Source of the DNA: Euonymus europaeus
Taxonomy: Eukaryota; Streptophyta; Magnoliopsida; Celastrales; Celastraceae
Reading direction: 5' to 3'
Assembly (NCBI GenBank): GCA_963580455.1
Contig: OY756962.1
Location: 11,240,001-11,304,000, forward strand
DNA length: 64,000 bases
A model generated the notes under the pieces. It made no database searches. It worked only from the letters and a program-made list of their open reading frames with translations, and was not told the DNA's origin. Each line of letters opens with the position of its first letter. Position 1 is the first letter of the stretch. Shown in pieces: positions 35,106 through 46,350 of this stretch. The position numbers and the translations under genes were made by a program.

Positions 35106-36590
35106 CGTTTCAAAAAACACCAATTTTCTATGTCAAATGGACAAAATCGTTAAAAGCTCCTCTATAGAGAGAGTTGAGAAACTTCGGACCATCGAGGCTG
35201 CTCGGCGTACACTTTTTATTGTTCTTCTATGTCAAATTTTACGAGTATAAGCATCCTAGATTATTTCGATGACAAAACACCAACTTTGTATGATAAATGG
35301 CCAAAACAGCTAAAAGCTCCTCCTTAGAGAGAGTTGAGCAACTTCGGACCATCAAAGTTCCTCGGTGTACACTTTTATTGTTCTTCTACGTCAAATTTTA
35401 TGAGTAGAAGCTTCAAAGATTATTTCGATTCCAAAAACACCAACTTTCTATGTCAAATGGAGAAAATCGTTAAAAGCTCCTCCATAGAGAGAGTTGAGTA
35501 ACTTCGGACCAACAAAGTTGCTCGGGATACACTTTTTATTGTTCTTCTATGTCAAATTTTATGAGTATAAGCATCCTAGATTATTTCGATGAGAAAACAC
35601 CAACTTTGTATGATAAATGGACAAAACAGCTAAAATCTCCTCCTTAGAGAGAGTTGAGCAACTTCCGACCATCAAAGTTCCTCGGTGTACACTTTTATTG
35701 TTCTTCTACGTCAAATTTTATGGTAGAAGCTTCAAAGATTATTTCGATTCCAAAAACACCAACTTTCAATGTCAAGTGGACAAAATCGTTAAAATCTCCT
35801 CTATTGAGAGAGTTGAGCAACTTCGGACCATCGAAGTTCCTCGGTGTACACTTTTATTGTTCTTCTACGTCAAATTTTATGAGTAGAAGCTTCAAAGATT
35901 ATTTCGATTCCAAAAACACCAACTTTCTATGTCAAATGGACAAAATCGTTAAAAGCTCCTCTATAGAGAGAGTTGAGCAACTTCGGACCATCAAAGTTGC
36001 TCGGCGTACACTTTTTATTGTTCTTCTATGTCAAATTTTACGAGTATAAGCATCCTAGATTTTTTCGGTGACAAAACACCAACTTTGTTTGATAAATGGA
36101 CAAAACAGCTAAAAGCTCCTCTATAGAGAGAGTTGAGCAACTTCGGACTATCAAAGTTCCTCGGTGTACACTTTTATTGTTCTTCTACGTCAAATTTTAT
36201 GAGTAGAAGCTTCAAAGATTATGTCGATTCCAAAAATACCAACTTTCTATGTCAAATGGACAAAATCGTTAAAAGCTCCTCCTTAGAGAGAGTTGAGCAA
36301 CTTCGGACCATCAAAGTTCCTCGGTGTACACTTTTATTGTTCTTCTACGTCAAATTTTATGAGTAGAAGCTTCAAAGATTATTTCGATTCAAAAAACACC
36401 AACTTTCTATGTCAAATGGACAAAATCGTTAAAAGCTCCTCTATAGAGAGAGTTGAGCAACTTCGGACCATCGAGGCTGCTCGTCGTACACTTTTTATTG
36501 TTCTTCTATGTCAAATTTTACGAGTATAAGCATCCTAGATTATTTCGATGACAAAACACCAACTTTGTATGATAAATGGACAAAACAGCT
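34483..36590. repeat. Copy 1 of a 5,275-bp-offset duplication
   Basis: About 2.1 kb matches 39,758-41,865. The offset is 33 monomers minus 5 bp, and the five TTTTATGGTAG deletions lying between explain the 5 bp. The pair flanks most of the 959-bp HOR, so the segment was duplicated together with it or the HOR expanded inside it. Confidence 0.85.
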
Positions 36591-39500
36591 AAAATCTCCT
36601 CCTTAGAGAGAGTTGAGCAACTTCCGACCATCAAAGTTCCTCGGTGTACACTTTTATTGTTCTTCTACGTCAAATTTTATGGTAGAAGCTTCAAAGATTA
36701 TTTCGATTCCAAAAACACCAACTTTCAATGTCAAGTGGACAAAATCGTTAAAATCTCCTCTATTGAGAGAGTTGAGCAACTTCGGACCATCGAAGTTCCT
36801 CGGTGTACACTTTTATTGTTCTTCTACGTCAAATTTTATGAGTAGAAGCTTCAAAGATTATTTCGATTCCAAAAACACCAACTTTCTATGTCAAATGGAC
36901 AAAATCGTTAAAAGCTCCTCTATAGAGAGAGTTGAGCAACTTCGGACCATCAAAGTTGCTCGGCGTACACTTTTTATTGTTCTTCTATGTCAAATTTTAC
37001 GAGTATAAGCATCCTAGATTTTTTCGGTGACAAAACACCAACTTTGTTTGATAAATGGACAAAACAGCTAAAAGCTCCTCTATAGAGAGAGTTGAGCAAC
37101 TTCGGACTATCAAAGTTCCTCGGTGTACACTTTTATTGTTCTTCTACGTCAAATTTTATGAGTAGAAGCTTCAAAGATTATGTCGATTCCAAAAATACCA
37201 ACTTTCTATGTCAAATGGACAAAATCGTTAAAAGCTCCTCCTTAGAGAGAGTTGAGCAACTTCGGACCATCAAAGTTCCTCGGTGTACACTTTTATTGTT
37301 CTTCTACGTCAAATTTTATGAGTAGAAGCTTCAAAGATTATTTCGATTCAAAAAACACCAACTTTCTATGTCAAATGGACAAAATCGTTAAAAGCTCCTC
37401 TATAGAGAGAGTTGAGCAACTTCGGACCATCGAGGCTGCTCGTCGTACACTTTTTATTGTTCTTCTATGTCAAATTTTACGAGTATAAGCATCCTAGATT
37501 ATTTCGATGACAAAACACCAACTTTGTATGATAAATGGACAAAACAGCTAAAATCTCCTCCTTAGAGAGAGTTGAGCAACTTCCGACCATCAAAGTTCCT
37601 CGGTGTACACTTTTATTGTTCTTCTACGTCAAATTTTATGGTAGAAGCTTCAAAGATTATTTCGATTCCAAAAACACCAACTTTCAATGTCAAGTAGACA
37701 AAATCGTTAAAATCTCCTCTATTGAGAGAGTTGAGCAACTTCGGACCATCGAAGTTCCTCGGTGTACACTTTTATTGTTCTTCTACGTCAAATTTTATGA
37801 GTAGAAGCTTCAAAGATTATTTCGATTCCAAAAACACCAACTTTCTATGTCAAATGGACAAAATCGTTAAAAGCTCCTCTATAGAGAGAGTTGAGCAACT
37901 TCGGACCATCAAAGTTGCTCGGCGTACACTTTTTATTGTTCTTCTATGTCAAATTTTACGAGTATAAGCATCCTAGATTTTTTCGGTGACAAAACACCAA
38001 CTTTGTTTGATAAATGGACAAAACAGCTAAAAGCTCCTCTATAGAGAGAGTTGAGCAACTTCGGACTATCAAAGTTCCTCGGTGTACACTTTTATTGTTC
38101 TTCTACGTCAAATTTTATGAGTAGAAGCTTCAAAGATTATGTCGATTCCAAAAATACCAACTTTCTATGTCAAATGGACAAAATCGTTAAAAGCTCCTCC
38201 TTAGAGAGAGTTGAGCAACTTCGGACCATCAAAGTTCCTCGGTGTACACTTTTATTGTTCTTCTACGTCAAATTTTATGAGTAGAAGCTTCAAAGATTAT
38301 TTCGATTCAAAAAACACCAACTTTCTATGTCAAATGGACAAAATCGTTAAAAGCTCCTCTATAGAGAGAGTTGAGCAACTTCGGACCATCGAGGCTGCTC
38401 GTCGTACACTTTTTATTGTTCTTCTATGTCAAATTTTACGAGTATAAGCATCCTAGATTATTTCGATGACAAAACACCAACTTTGTATGATAAATGGACA
38501 AAACAGCTAAAATCTCCTCCTTAGAGAGAGTTGAGCAACTTCCGACCATCAAAGTTCCTCGGTGTACACTTTTATTGTTCTTCTACGTCAAATTTTATGG
38601 TAGAAGCTTCAAAGATTATTTCGATTCCAAAAACACCAACTTTCAATGTCAAGTGGACAAAATCGTTAAAATCTCCTCTATTGAGAGAGTTGAGCAACTT
38701 CGGACCATCGAAGTTCCTCGGTGTACACTTTTATTGTTCTTCTACGTCAAATTTTATGAGTAGAAGCTTCAAAGATTATTTCGATTCCAAAAACACCAAC
38801 TTTCTATGTCAAATGGACAAAATCGTTAAAAGCTCCTCTATAGAGAGAGTTGAGCAACTTCGGACCATCAAAGTTGCTCGGCGTACACTTTTTATTGTTC
38901 TTCTATGTCAAATTTTACGAGTATAAGCATCCTAGATTTTTTCGGTGACAAAACACCAACTTTGTTTGATAAATGGACAAAACAGCTAAAAGCTCCTCTA
39001 TAGAGAGAGTTGAGCAACTTCGGACTATCAAAGTTCCTCGGTGTACACTTTTATTGTTCTTCTACGTCAAATTTTATGAGTAGAAGCTTCAAAGATTATG
39101 TCGATTCCAAAAATACCAACTTTCTATGTCAAATGGACAAAATCGTTAAAAGCTCCTCCTTAGAGAGAATTGAGCAACTTCGGACCATCAAAGTTCCTCG
39201 GTGTACACTTTTATTGTTCTTCTACGTCAAATTTTATGAGTAGAAGCTTCAAAGATTATTTCGATTCAAAAAACACCAACTTTCTATGTCAAATGGACAA
39301 AATCGTTAAAAGCTCCTCTATAGAGAGAGTTGAGCAACTTCGGACCATCGAGGCTGCTCGTCGTACACTTTTTATTGTTCTTCTATGTCAAATTTTACGA
39401 GTATAAGCATCCTAGATTATTTCGATGACAAAACACCAACTTTGTATGATAAATGGACAAAACAGCTAAAATCTCCTCCTTAGAGAGAGTTGAGCAACTT

Positions 39501-39762
39501 CCGACCATCAAAGTTCCTCGGTGTACACTTTTATTGTTCTTCTACGTCAAATTTTATGGTAGAAGCTTCAAAGATTATTTCGATTCCAAAAACACCAACT
39601 TTCAATGTCAAGTAGACAAAATCGTTAAAATCTCCTCTATTGAGAGAGTTGAGCAACTTCGGACCATCGAAGTTCCTCGGTGTACACTTTTATTGTTCTT
39701 CTACGTCAAATTTTATGAGTAGAAGCTTCAAAGATTATTTCGATTCCAAAAACACCAACTTT
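35594..39762. repeat. 6-monomer HOR (959 bp), about 4.3 copies
   Basis: Near-identical units start at about 35,594, 36,553, 37,512, 38,471 and 39,430 (the last is partial). Each holds one monomer with the 1-bp deletion TTTTATGGTAG, which makes the unit 959 rather than 960 bp, followed by CAATGTCAAGT(A/G)GAC, CTCTATTGAGAG and GATTATGTCGATTCC. Identity looks above 99% by eye. This is the most homogeneous block in the window and probably among the youngest. Confidence 0.9.
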
Positions 39763-39800
39763 GTATGTCAAATGGACAAAACATCTAAATGCTCCTCCTT
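39720..39800. other. Chimeric monomer at the end of the 959-bp HOR
   Basis: The left half is class c (GATTCCAAAAACACC). TTTGTATG then comes from the partner class, GTCAAATGGAC from class c, and AAAACATCTAAATGC from the 5-mer lineage. The mosaic marks a crossover or conversion between misaligned monomers near 39,760. Confidence 0.75.
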
Positions 39801-41865
39801 AGAAAGAGTTGAGCAACTTCGGACCATCAACGTTCCTCGGTGTACACTTTTATTGTTCTTCTACGTCAAATTTTATGAGTAGAAGCTTCAAAGATTATTT
39901 CGATTCCAAAAACACAAACTTTCTAGGTCAAATGGAGAAAATCGTTAAAAGCTCCTCCATAGAGAGAGTTCAGCAACTTCGGACCATCAAAGTTGCTCGG
40001 CGTACACTTTTTATTGTTCTTCAATGTCAAATTTTACGAGTATAAGCATCCTAGATTATTTCGATGACAAAACACCAACTTTGTATGATAAATGGACAAA
40101 ACAGCTAAAAGCTCCTCTATAGAGAGAGTTGAGCAACTTCGGACCGTCAAAGTTCCTCGGTGTACACTTTTATTGTTCTTCTACGTCAAATTTTATGAGT
40201 AGAAGCTTCAAAGATTATTTCGATTCCAAAAATACCAACTTTCTATGTCAAATGGACAAAATCATTAAAAGCTCCTCCTTAGAGAGAGTTGAGCAACTTC
40301 GGACCATCAAAGTTCCTCGGTGTACACTTTTATTGTTCTTCTACGTCAAATTTTATGAGTAGAAGCTTCAAAGATTATTTCGTTTCAAAAAACACCAATT
40401 TTCTATGTCAAATGGACAAAATCGTTAAAAGCTCCTCTATAGAGAGAGTTGAGAAACTTCGGACCATCGAGGCTGCTCGGCGTACACTTTTTATTGTTCT
40501 TCTATGTCAAATTTTACGAGTATAAGCCTCCTAGATTATTTCGTTGACAAAACACCAACTTTGTATGATAAATGGCCAAAACAGCTAAAAGCTCCTCCTT
40601 AGAGAGAGTTGAGCAACTTCGGACCATCAAAGTTCCTCGGTGTACACTTTTATTGTTCTTCTACGTCAAATTTTATGAGTAGAAGCTTCAAAGATTATTT
40701 CGATTCCAAAAACACCAAGTTTCTATGTCAAATGGAGAAAATCGTTAAAAGCTCCTCCATAGATAGAGTTGAGTAACTTTGGACCAACAAAGTTGCTCGG
40801 GATACACTTTTTATTGTTCTTCTATGTCAAATTTTATGAGTATAAGCATCCTAGATTATTTCGATGACAAAACACCAACTTTGTATGATAAATGGACAAA
40901 ACAGCTAAAATCTCCTCCTTAGAGAGAGTTGAGCAACTTCCGACCATCAAAGTTCCTCGGTGTACACTTTTATTGTTCTTCTACGTCAAATTTTATGGTA
41001 GAAGCTTCAAAGATTATTTCGATTCCAAAAACACCAACTTTCAATGTCAAGTGGACAAAATCGTTAAAATCTCCTCTATTGAGAGAGTTGAGCAACTTCG
41101 GACCATCGAAGTTCCTCGGTGTACACTTTTATTGTTCTTCTACGTCAAATTTTATGAGTAGAAGCTTCAAAGATTATTTCGATTCCAAAAACACCAACTT
41201 TCTATGTCAAATGGACAAAATCGTTAAAAGCTCCTCTATAGAGAGAGTTGAGCAACTTCGGACCATCAAAGTTGCTCGGCGTACACTTTTTATTGTTCTT
41301 CTATGTCAAATTTTACGAGTATAAGCATCCTAGATTATTTCGGTGACAAAACACCAACTTTGTATGATAAATGGACAAAACAGCTAAAAGCTCCTCTATA
41401 GAGAGAGTTGAGCAACTTCGGACCATCAAAGTTCCTCGGTGTACACTTTTATTGTTCTTCTACGTCAAATTTTATGAGTAGAAGCTTCAAGGATTATTTC
41501 GATTCCAAAAATACCAACTTTCTATGTCAAATGGACAAAATCGTTAAAAGCTCCTCCTTAGGGAGAGTTGAGCAACTTCGGACCATCAAAGTTCCTCGGT
41601 GTACACTTTTATTGTTCTTCTACGTCAAATTTTATGAGTAGAAGCTTCAAAGATTATTTCGATTCAAAAAACACCAACTTTCTATGTCAAATGGACAAAA
41701 TCGTTAAAAGCTCCTCTATAGAGAGAGTTGAGCAACTTCGGACCATCGAGGCTGCTCGGCGTACACTTTTTATTGTTCTTCTATGTCAAATTTTACGAGT
41801 ATAAGAATCCTAGATTATTTCGATGACAAAACACCAACTTTGTATGATAAATGGACAAAACAGCT
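39758..41865. repeat. Copy 2 of the 5,275-bp-offset duplication
   Basis: Partner of 34,483-36,590. It begins inside a chimeric monomer and ends where AAAAGCTCCTCCTAAG replaces AAAATCTCCTCCTTAG. Private differences include GAGTTCAGCAACTTC near 39,966, AAGCCTCCTAG near 40,526 and TCCTTAGGGAGAG near 41,558. Confidence 0.83.
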
Positions 41866-42209
41866 AAAAGCTCCTCCTAAGAGAGAGTTGAGCAACTTCG
41901 GACCATCAAAGTTCCTCGGTGTACACTTTTATTGTTCTTCTACGTCAAATTTTATGAGTAAAAGCTTCAAAGATTATTTCGATTCCAAAAACACCAACTT
42001 TCTAGGTCAAATGGAGAAAATCGTTAAAAGCTCCTCCATAGAGAGAGTTGAGTAACTTCGGACCAACAAAGTTGCTCGGGATACACTTTTTATTGTTCTT
42101 CTATGTCAAATTTTATGAGTATAAGCATCCTAGATTATTTCGATGACAAAACACCAACTTTGTATGATAAATGGACAAAACAGCTAAAAGCTCCTCCTTA
42201 GAGAGAGTT

Positions 42210-43240
42210 GAGCAACTTCGAATCAAGAAAGTTGCTCGGGATACACTTTTTATTATTCTTCTATGTCAAAGTTTATGAGTATAAGCTTCCAAGATTATTT
42301 CGATGCTAAAACACCATCTTTCTATGACAAATGGACAAAACCGTTAAATGCTCTTCCATAGAGAGAGTTGAGCAACTTCGGACCACCCAAGTTGCTCGGT
42401 GTACACTTTTTATTGTTCTTCTATGTCAAATTTTATGAGTATAAGCTTCCTAGATTATTTCGATGCCAAAACACCAACTTTCTTCGACAAATAGAAAAAC
42501 CCGTTAAAAGCTACTCCATAGACAGAGTTGAGCAAGTTCGGACCATAAAAGTTGTTCGACGTACACTTTTTACAATTCTTCTATGTCAAATTTTACGAGT
42601 ATAAGCTTCCTAGATTATTGCGATGCCAAAACACCAACTTTCAATTCTTCTATGTCAAATTTTATGAGTAGAAGCTTCAATGATTATTTCGATTCCTAAA
42701 AGACCAACTTTCTATGACAAATGGACAAAACCGCTAAAAGCACTTCCATAGAGAGAGTTGAGCAACTTCGGACCATCAAAGTTGCTCGGTGTACACTTTT
42801 TATTGTTCTTCTATGTCAAATTTTATGAGTATAAGCTTCCTAGATTATTTCGATGCCAAAACACCAACTTTGTATGATAAATGGACAAAACAGCTAAAAG
42901 CTCCTCCTTAGATAGAGTTGAGCAATTTCGGACCATCAAAGTTCCTCGGTGTACACTTTTATTGTTCTTCTACATCAAATTTTATGAGTAGAAGCTTCCA
43001 AGATTATTTCAATTCCAAAAACACCAACTTTCTATGACAAATGGACAAAACTCTTAAAAGCTCCTCCATAGAGAGAGTTGATCAACTTCGAACCATCAAA
43101 GTTTCTCGGGATACACTTTTTATTGTTCTTCTATGTCAAATTTTATGAGTATAAGCTTCCCAGATTATTTCGATGCCAAAACACCAACTTTTTACGAGAA
43201 ATGGACAAAACCGTTAAAAGCTCCTCCTTAGAGAGAGTTG
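42210..43240. repeat. 1,030-bp duplication, copy 1
   Basis: Landmarks recur at 1,030 bp, which is 6 monomers plus 70 bp and not a multiple of 160. CAAGAAAGTTGCTCGGG lies near 42,224/43,254, and GATTATTGCGATGCC near 42,612/43,642. The odd 70 bp is the truncated monomer listed next. The block begins just after the class c-rich zone ends. Confidence 0.82.
42604..42673. repeat. 70-bp truncated monomer, copy 1
   Basis: Successive HindIII sites are only about 69 bp apart (42,603 and 42,672). CACCAACTTTC is joined to AATTCTTCTATGTC, so about 90 bp, from position 113 or so of one unit to about position 48 of the next, are gone. The lost region includes the dyad. Short matching ACTT motifs sit at both ends in full-length monomers. 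Confidence 0.83.
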
Positions 43241-44240
43241 AGCAACTTCGGACCAAGAAAGTTGCTCGGGATACACTTTTTATTATTCTTCTATGTCAAA
43301 GTTTATGAGTATAAGCTTCCAAGATTATTTCGATGCTAAAACACCATCTTTCTATGTCAAATGGACAAAACCGTTAAAAGCTCTTCCATAGAGAGAGTTG
43401 AGCAACTTCGGACCATCAAAGTTGCTCGGTGTACACTTTTTATTGTTCTTCTATGTCAAATTTTATGAGTATAAGCTTCCTAGATTATTTCGATGCCAAA
43501 ACACCAACTTTCTTGGACAAATAGAAAAACCCGTTAAAAGCTACTCCATAGACAGAGTTGAGCAAGTTCGGACCATAAAAGTTGTTCGACGTACACTTTT
43601 TACAATTCTTCTATGTCAAATTTTACGACTATAAGCTTCCTAGATTATTGCGATGCCAAAACACCAACTTACAATTCTTCTATGTCAAATTTTATGAGTA
43701 GAAGCTTCAAAGATTATTTCGATTCCTAAAAGACCAACTTTCTATGACAAATGGACAAAACCGCTAAAAGCTCTTCCATAGAGAGAGTTGAGCAACTTCG
43801 GACCATCAAAGTTGCTCGGTGTACACTTTTTATTGTTCTTCTATGTCAAATTTTATGAGTATAAGCTTCCTAGATTATTTCGATGCCAAAGCACCAACTT
43901 TGTATGATAAATGGACAAAACAGCTAAAAGCTCCTCCTTGGAGAGAGTTGAGCAACTTCGGACCATCAAAGTTCCTCGGTGTACACTTTTATTGTTCTTC
44001 TACATCAAATTTTATGAGTAGAAGCTTCCAAGATTATTTCAATTCCAAAAACACCAACTTTCTATGACAAATGGACAAAACTGTTAAAAGCTCCTCCATA
44101 GAGAGAGTTGATCAATTTCGAACCATTAAAGTTTCTCGGGATACACTTTTTATTGTTCTTTTATGTCAAATTTTATGAGTATAAGCTTCCCAGATTATTT
44201 CGATGCCAAAACGCCAACTTTTTACGAGAAATGGACAAAA
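43241..44240. repeat. 1,030-bp duplication, copy 2
   Basis: Partner of 42,210-43,240. Here the Q-to-G codon-like change TTTCTTGGACAAATAG near 43,510 replaces TTTCTTCGACAAATAG, and GACTATAAGC replaces GAGTATAAGC near 43,627. Its second half was then copied again at an 800-bp offset to about 44,580-45,020. Confidence 0.78.
43634..43703. repeat. 70-bp truncated monomer, copy 2
   Basis: The same truncated unit 1,030 bp downstream, with junction CACCAACTTACAATTC instead of CACCAACTTTCAATTC. The junctions differ by one base. The version here fits a simple join to a TTTTTACAATTC segment, so it may be closer to the original event. Confidence 0.8.
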
Positions 44241-45600
44241 TCGTTAAAAGCTCTTCCATAGAGAGAGTTGAGCAACTTCGGACCATCAAAGTTGCTCGGC
44301 GTACACTATTTACTATTCTTCTATGTCAAATTTTACGAGTATAAGCTTGCTAGATTATTTCGATGCCAAAACACCAACTTTCTATGACAAATGAACAAAG
44401 CCGTTAAAAGATCCTCCATAGAGAGAGTTGACCAACTTCGAACCATCAAAGTTGCTCGGCGTAAACTATTTACTTTTCTTCTATGTCAAATTTTACGAGT
44501 CTAAGCTTTCTAGATTATTTCGATGCCAAAATACCAACTTTCTATCACAAAGGGACAAAACTGTTAAAAGCTCTTCCATAGAGAGAGTTGAGCAACTTCG
44601 GACCATCGAAGTTGCTCGGTGTACACTTTTTATTGTTCTTCTATGTCAAATTTTATGAGTATAAGCTTCCTAGATTATTTCGATGCCAAAGCACCAACTT
44701 TGTATGATAAATGGACAAAACAGCTAAAAGCTCCTCCTTGGAGAGAGTTGAGCAACTTCGGACCATCAAAGTTCCTCGGTGTACACTTTTATTGTTCTTC
44801 TACATCAAATTTTATGAGTAGAAGCTTCCAAGATTATTTCAATTCCAAAAACACCAACTTTCTATGACAAATGGACAAAACTGTTAAAAGCTCCTCCATA
44901 GAGAGAGTTGATCAATTTCGAACCATTAGAGTTTCTCGGGATACACTTTTTATTGTTCTTTTATGTCAAATTTTATGAGTATAAGCTTCCTAGATTATTT
45001 CGATGCCAAAACGCCAACTTTTTACGAGAAATGGACAAAACCGTTAAAAGCTCTTCCATAGAGAGAGTCGAGCAACTTCGGACCATCAAAGTTGCTCGGT
45101 GTACACTTTTTATTATTCTTCTATGTCAAATTTTATGAGTATGAGCTTCCTAGATTATTTCGATGCCAAAACACCAACTTTCTTCAACAAATGAACAAAA
45201 TCGTTAAAAGCTCTTCCATAGAGAGAGTTGAGCAACTTCGGACCATCAAAGTTGCTCGACGTACATTATTTACTATTCTTCTATGTCAAATTTTACGAGT
45301 ATAAGCTTGCTAGATTATTTCGATGACAAAACCCCAACTTTCTATGACAAATGAACAAAACCGTTAAAAGATCCTCCATAGAGAGAGTTGAGCAACTTCG
45401 AACCATCAAAGTTGCTCGGCGTAAACTATTTACTATTCTTCTATTTCAAATTTTACGAGTATAAGCTTTCTAGATTATTTCGATTCCAAAATACCAACTT
45501 TCTATCACAAAGCGACAAAACTGTTAAAAGCTCCTCCATAGAGAGAGTTGAGCAACTTCGGAACATCAAAGTTGCTCGGCGTACACCTTATATTCTTCTT
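43780..45600. repeat. Mixed block with 800-bp and 960-bp offsets
   Basis: 43,780-44,220 recurs at an 800-bp offset (5 monomers). Shared rarities are GATGCCAAAGCACC near 43,884/44,684, CTCCTTGGAGAG and GTTGATCAATTTCG. 44,250-44,580 recurs at 960 bp, sharing GCTTGCTAG near 44,346/45,306 and GTAAACTATTTAC near 44,461/45,421. Confidence 0.7.
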
Positions 45601-46350
45601 CTATGTCAAATTTTATGAGTATATCTTCCATGATTATTTGGATTTCAAAACACTAACTTTCTATGACAAATGGATGAAACCGTTAAAAGCTCCTCCATAG
45701 AGACAGTTGAGCAATTTCGGACCATCAAGGTTGCTCGTCGTACAGTTTTTACTGTTCTTCTATGTCAAATTTTAGGAGTATAAGCTTCCAAGACTATTTC
45801 GATGCCAAAACACCAACTTTTTATCACAAATAGACAAAACCGTTAAAAGCTTATCCATAGAAAGGTTTGAGCAACTTCGGACCATCATAGTTTCTCGGTG
45901 TACACTTTTTATTGTTCTTCTATGTCAAATATTATGAGTAGAAGCTTCAAAGATTATTTTGATTCCAAAAACACCAACTTTCTATGAGAAATGGACAAAA
46001 CCGTTTAAAGCTCCTTCATAGAGAGAAATGATCAACTTCGAACCGACAAAAGTTGCTCGGGATACACTTTTTATTATTCCTCTATGTCAAATTTTACGAG
46101 TATAAGTTTTCTTGATTATAGCGATGCCAAAATACCAACTTTCTATCACAAAGCGACAAAACTGTTAAAAGCTCCTCCATAGAGAGAGAGTTGAGCAACT
46201 TCGGACCATCAAAGTTGCTCGGCGTACACCTTATATTCTTCTTCTATGTCAAATTTTATGGGTATAAGCTTCCATGATTATTTGGATTTCAAATCACTAA
46301 CTTTCTATGACAAATGGACGAAACCGTTAAAAGCTCCTCTATAGAGAGAG
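45601..46350. repeat. Divergent monomers between blocks
   Basis: Irregular units with several private indels: GAGTATATCTTCCATG near 45,618 (one base short, no HindIII site), GACAAAAGTTGC near 46,044 (one A extra) and CATAGAGAGAGAGTTG near 46,178 (one extra GA). The block has the decayed look of an array segment not recently amplified, and leads into the 10-mer HOR. Confidence 0.7.

Larger units (their letters stand above)
24301..42200. repeat. Class c-rich dimeric zone
   Basis: Class c monomers recur mostly every 320 bp, alternating with a partner carrying AAGCATCCTAG (no HindIII site), TTTGTATGATAAATGG and ACAAAACAGCT. Occasionally two class c units are adjacent, for example at about 27,018 and 27,178. 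Classes a, b, e and f are rare or absent. Monomers are visibly more alike than in 1-24 kb, which suggests recent amplification. Nested HORs of 5, 6 and 8 monomers are listed separately. Confidence 0.85.

Noticed and set aside
26380..41324. Longer 131-codon frames (for example near 26,380, 30,217, 35,654, 36,613, 38,531 and 40,929)
   Set aside because: They arise where the 1-bp deletion in TTTTATGGTAG moves one class c frame into the next monomer's frame. They are copies of one repeat event, not conserved genes.
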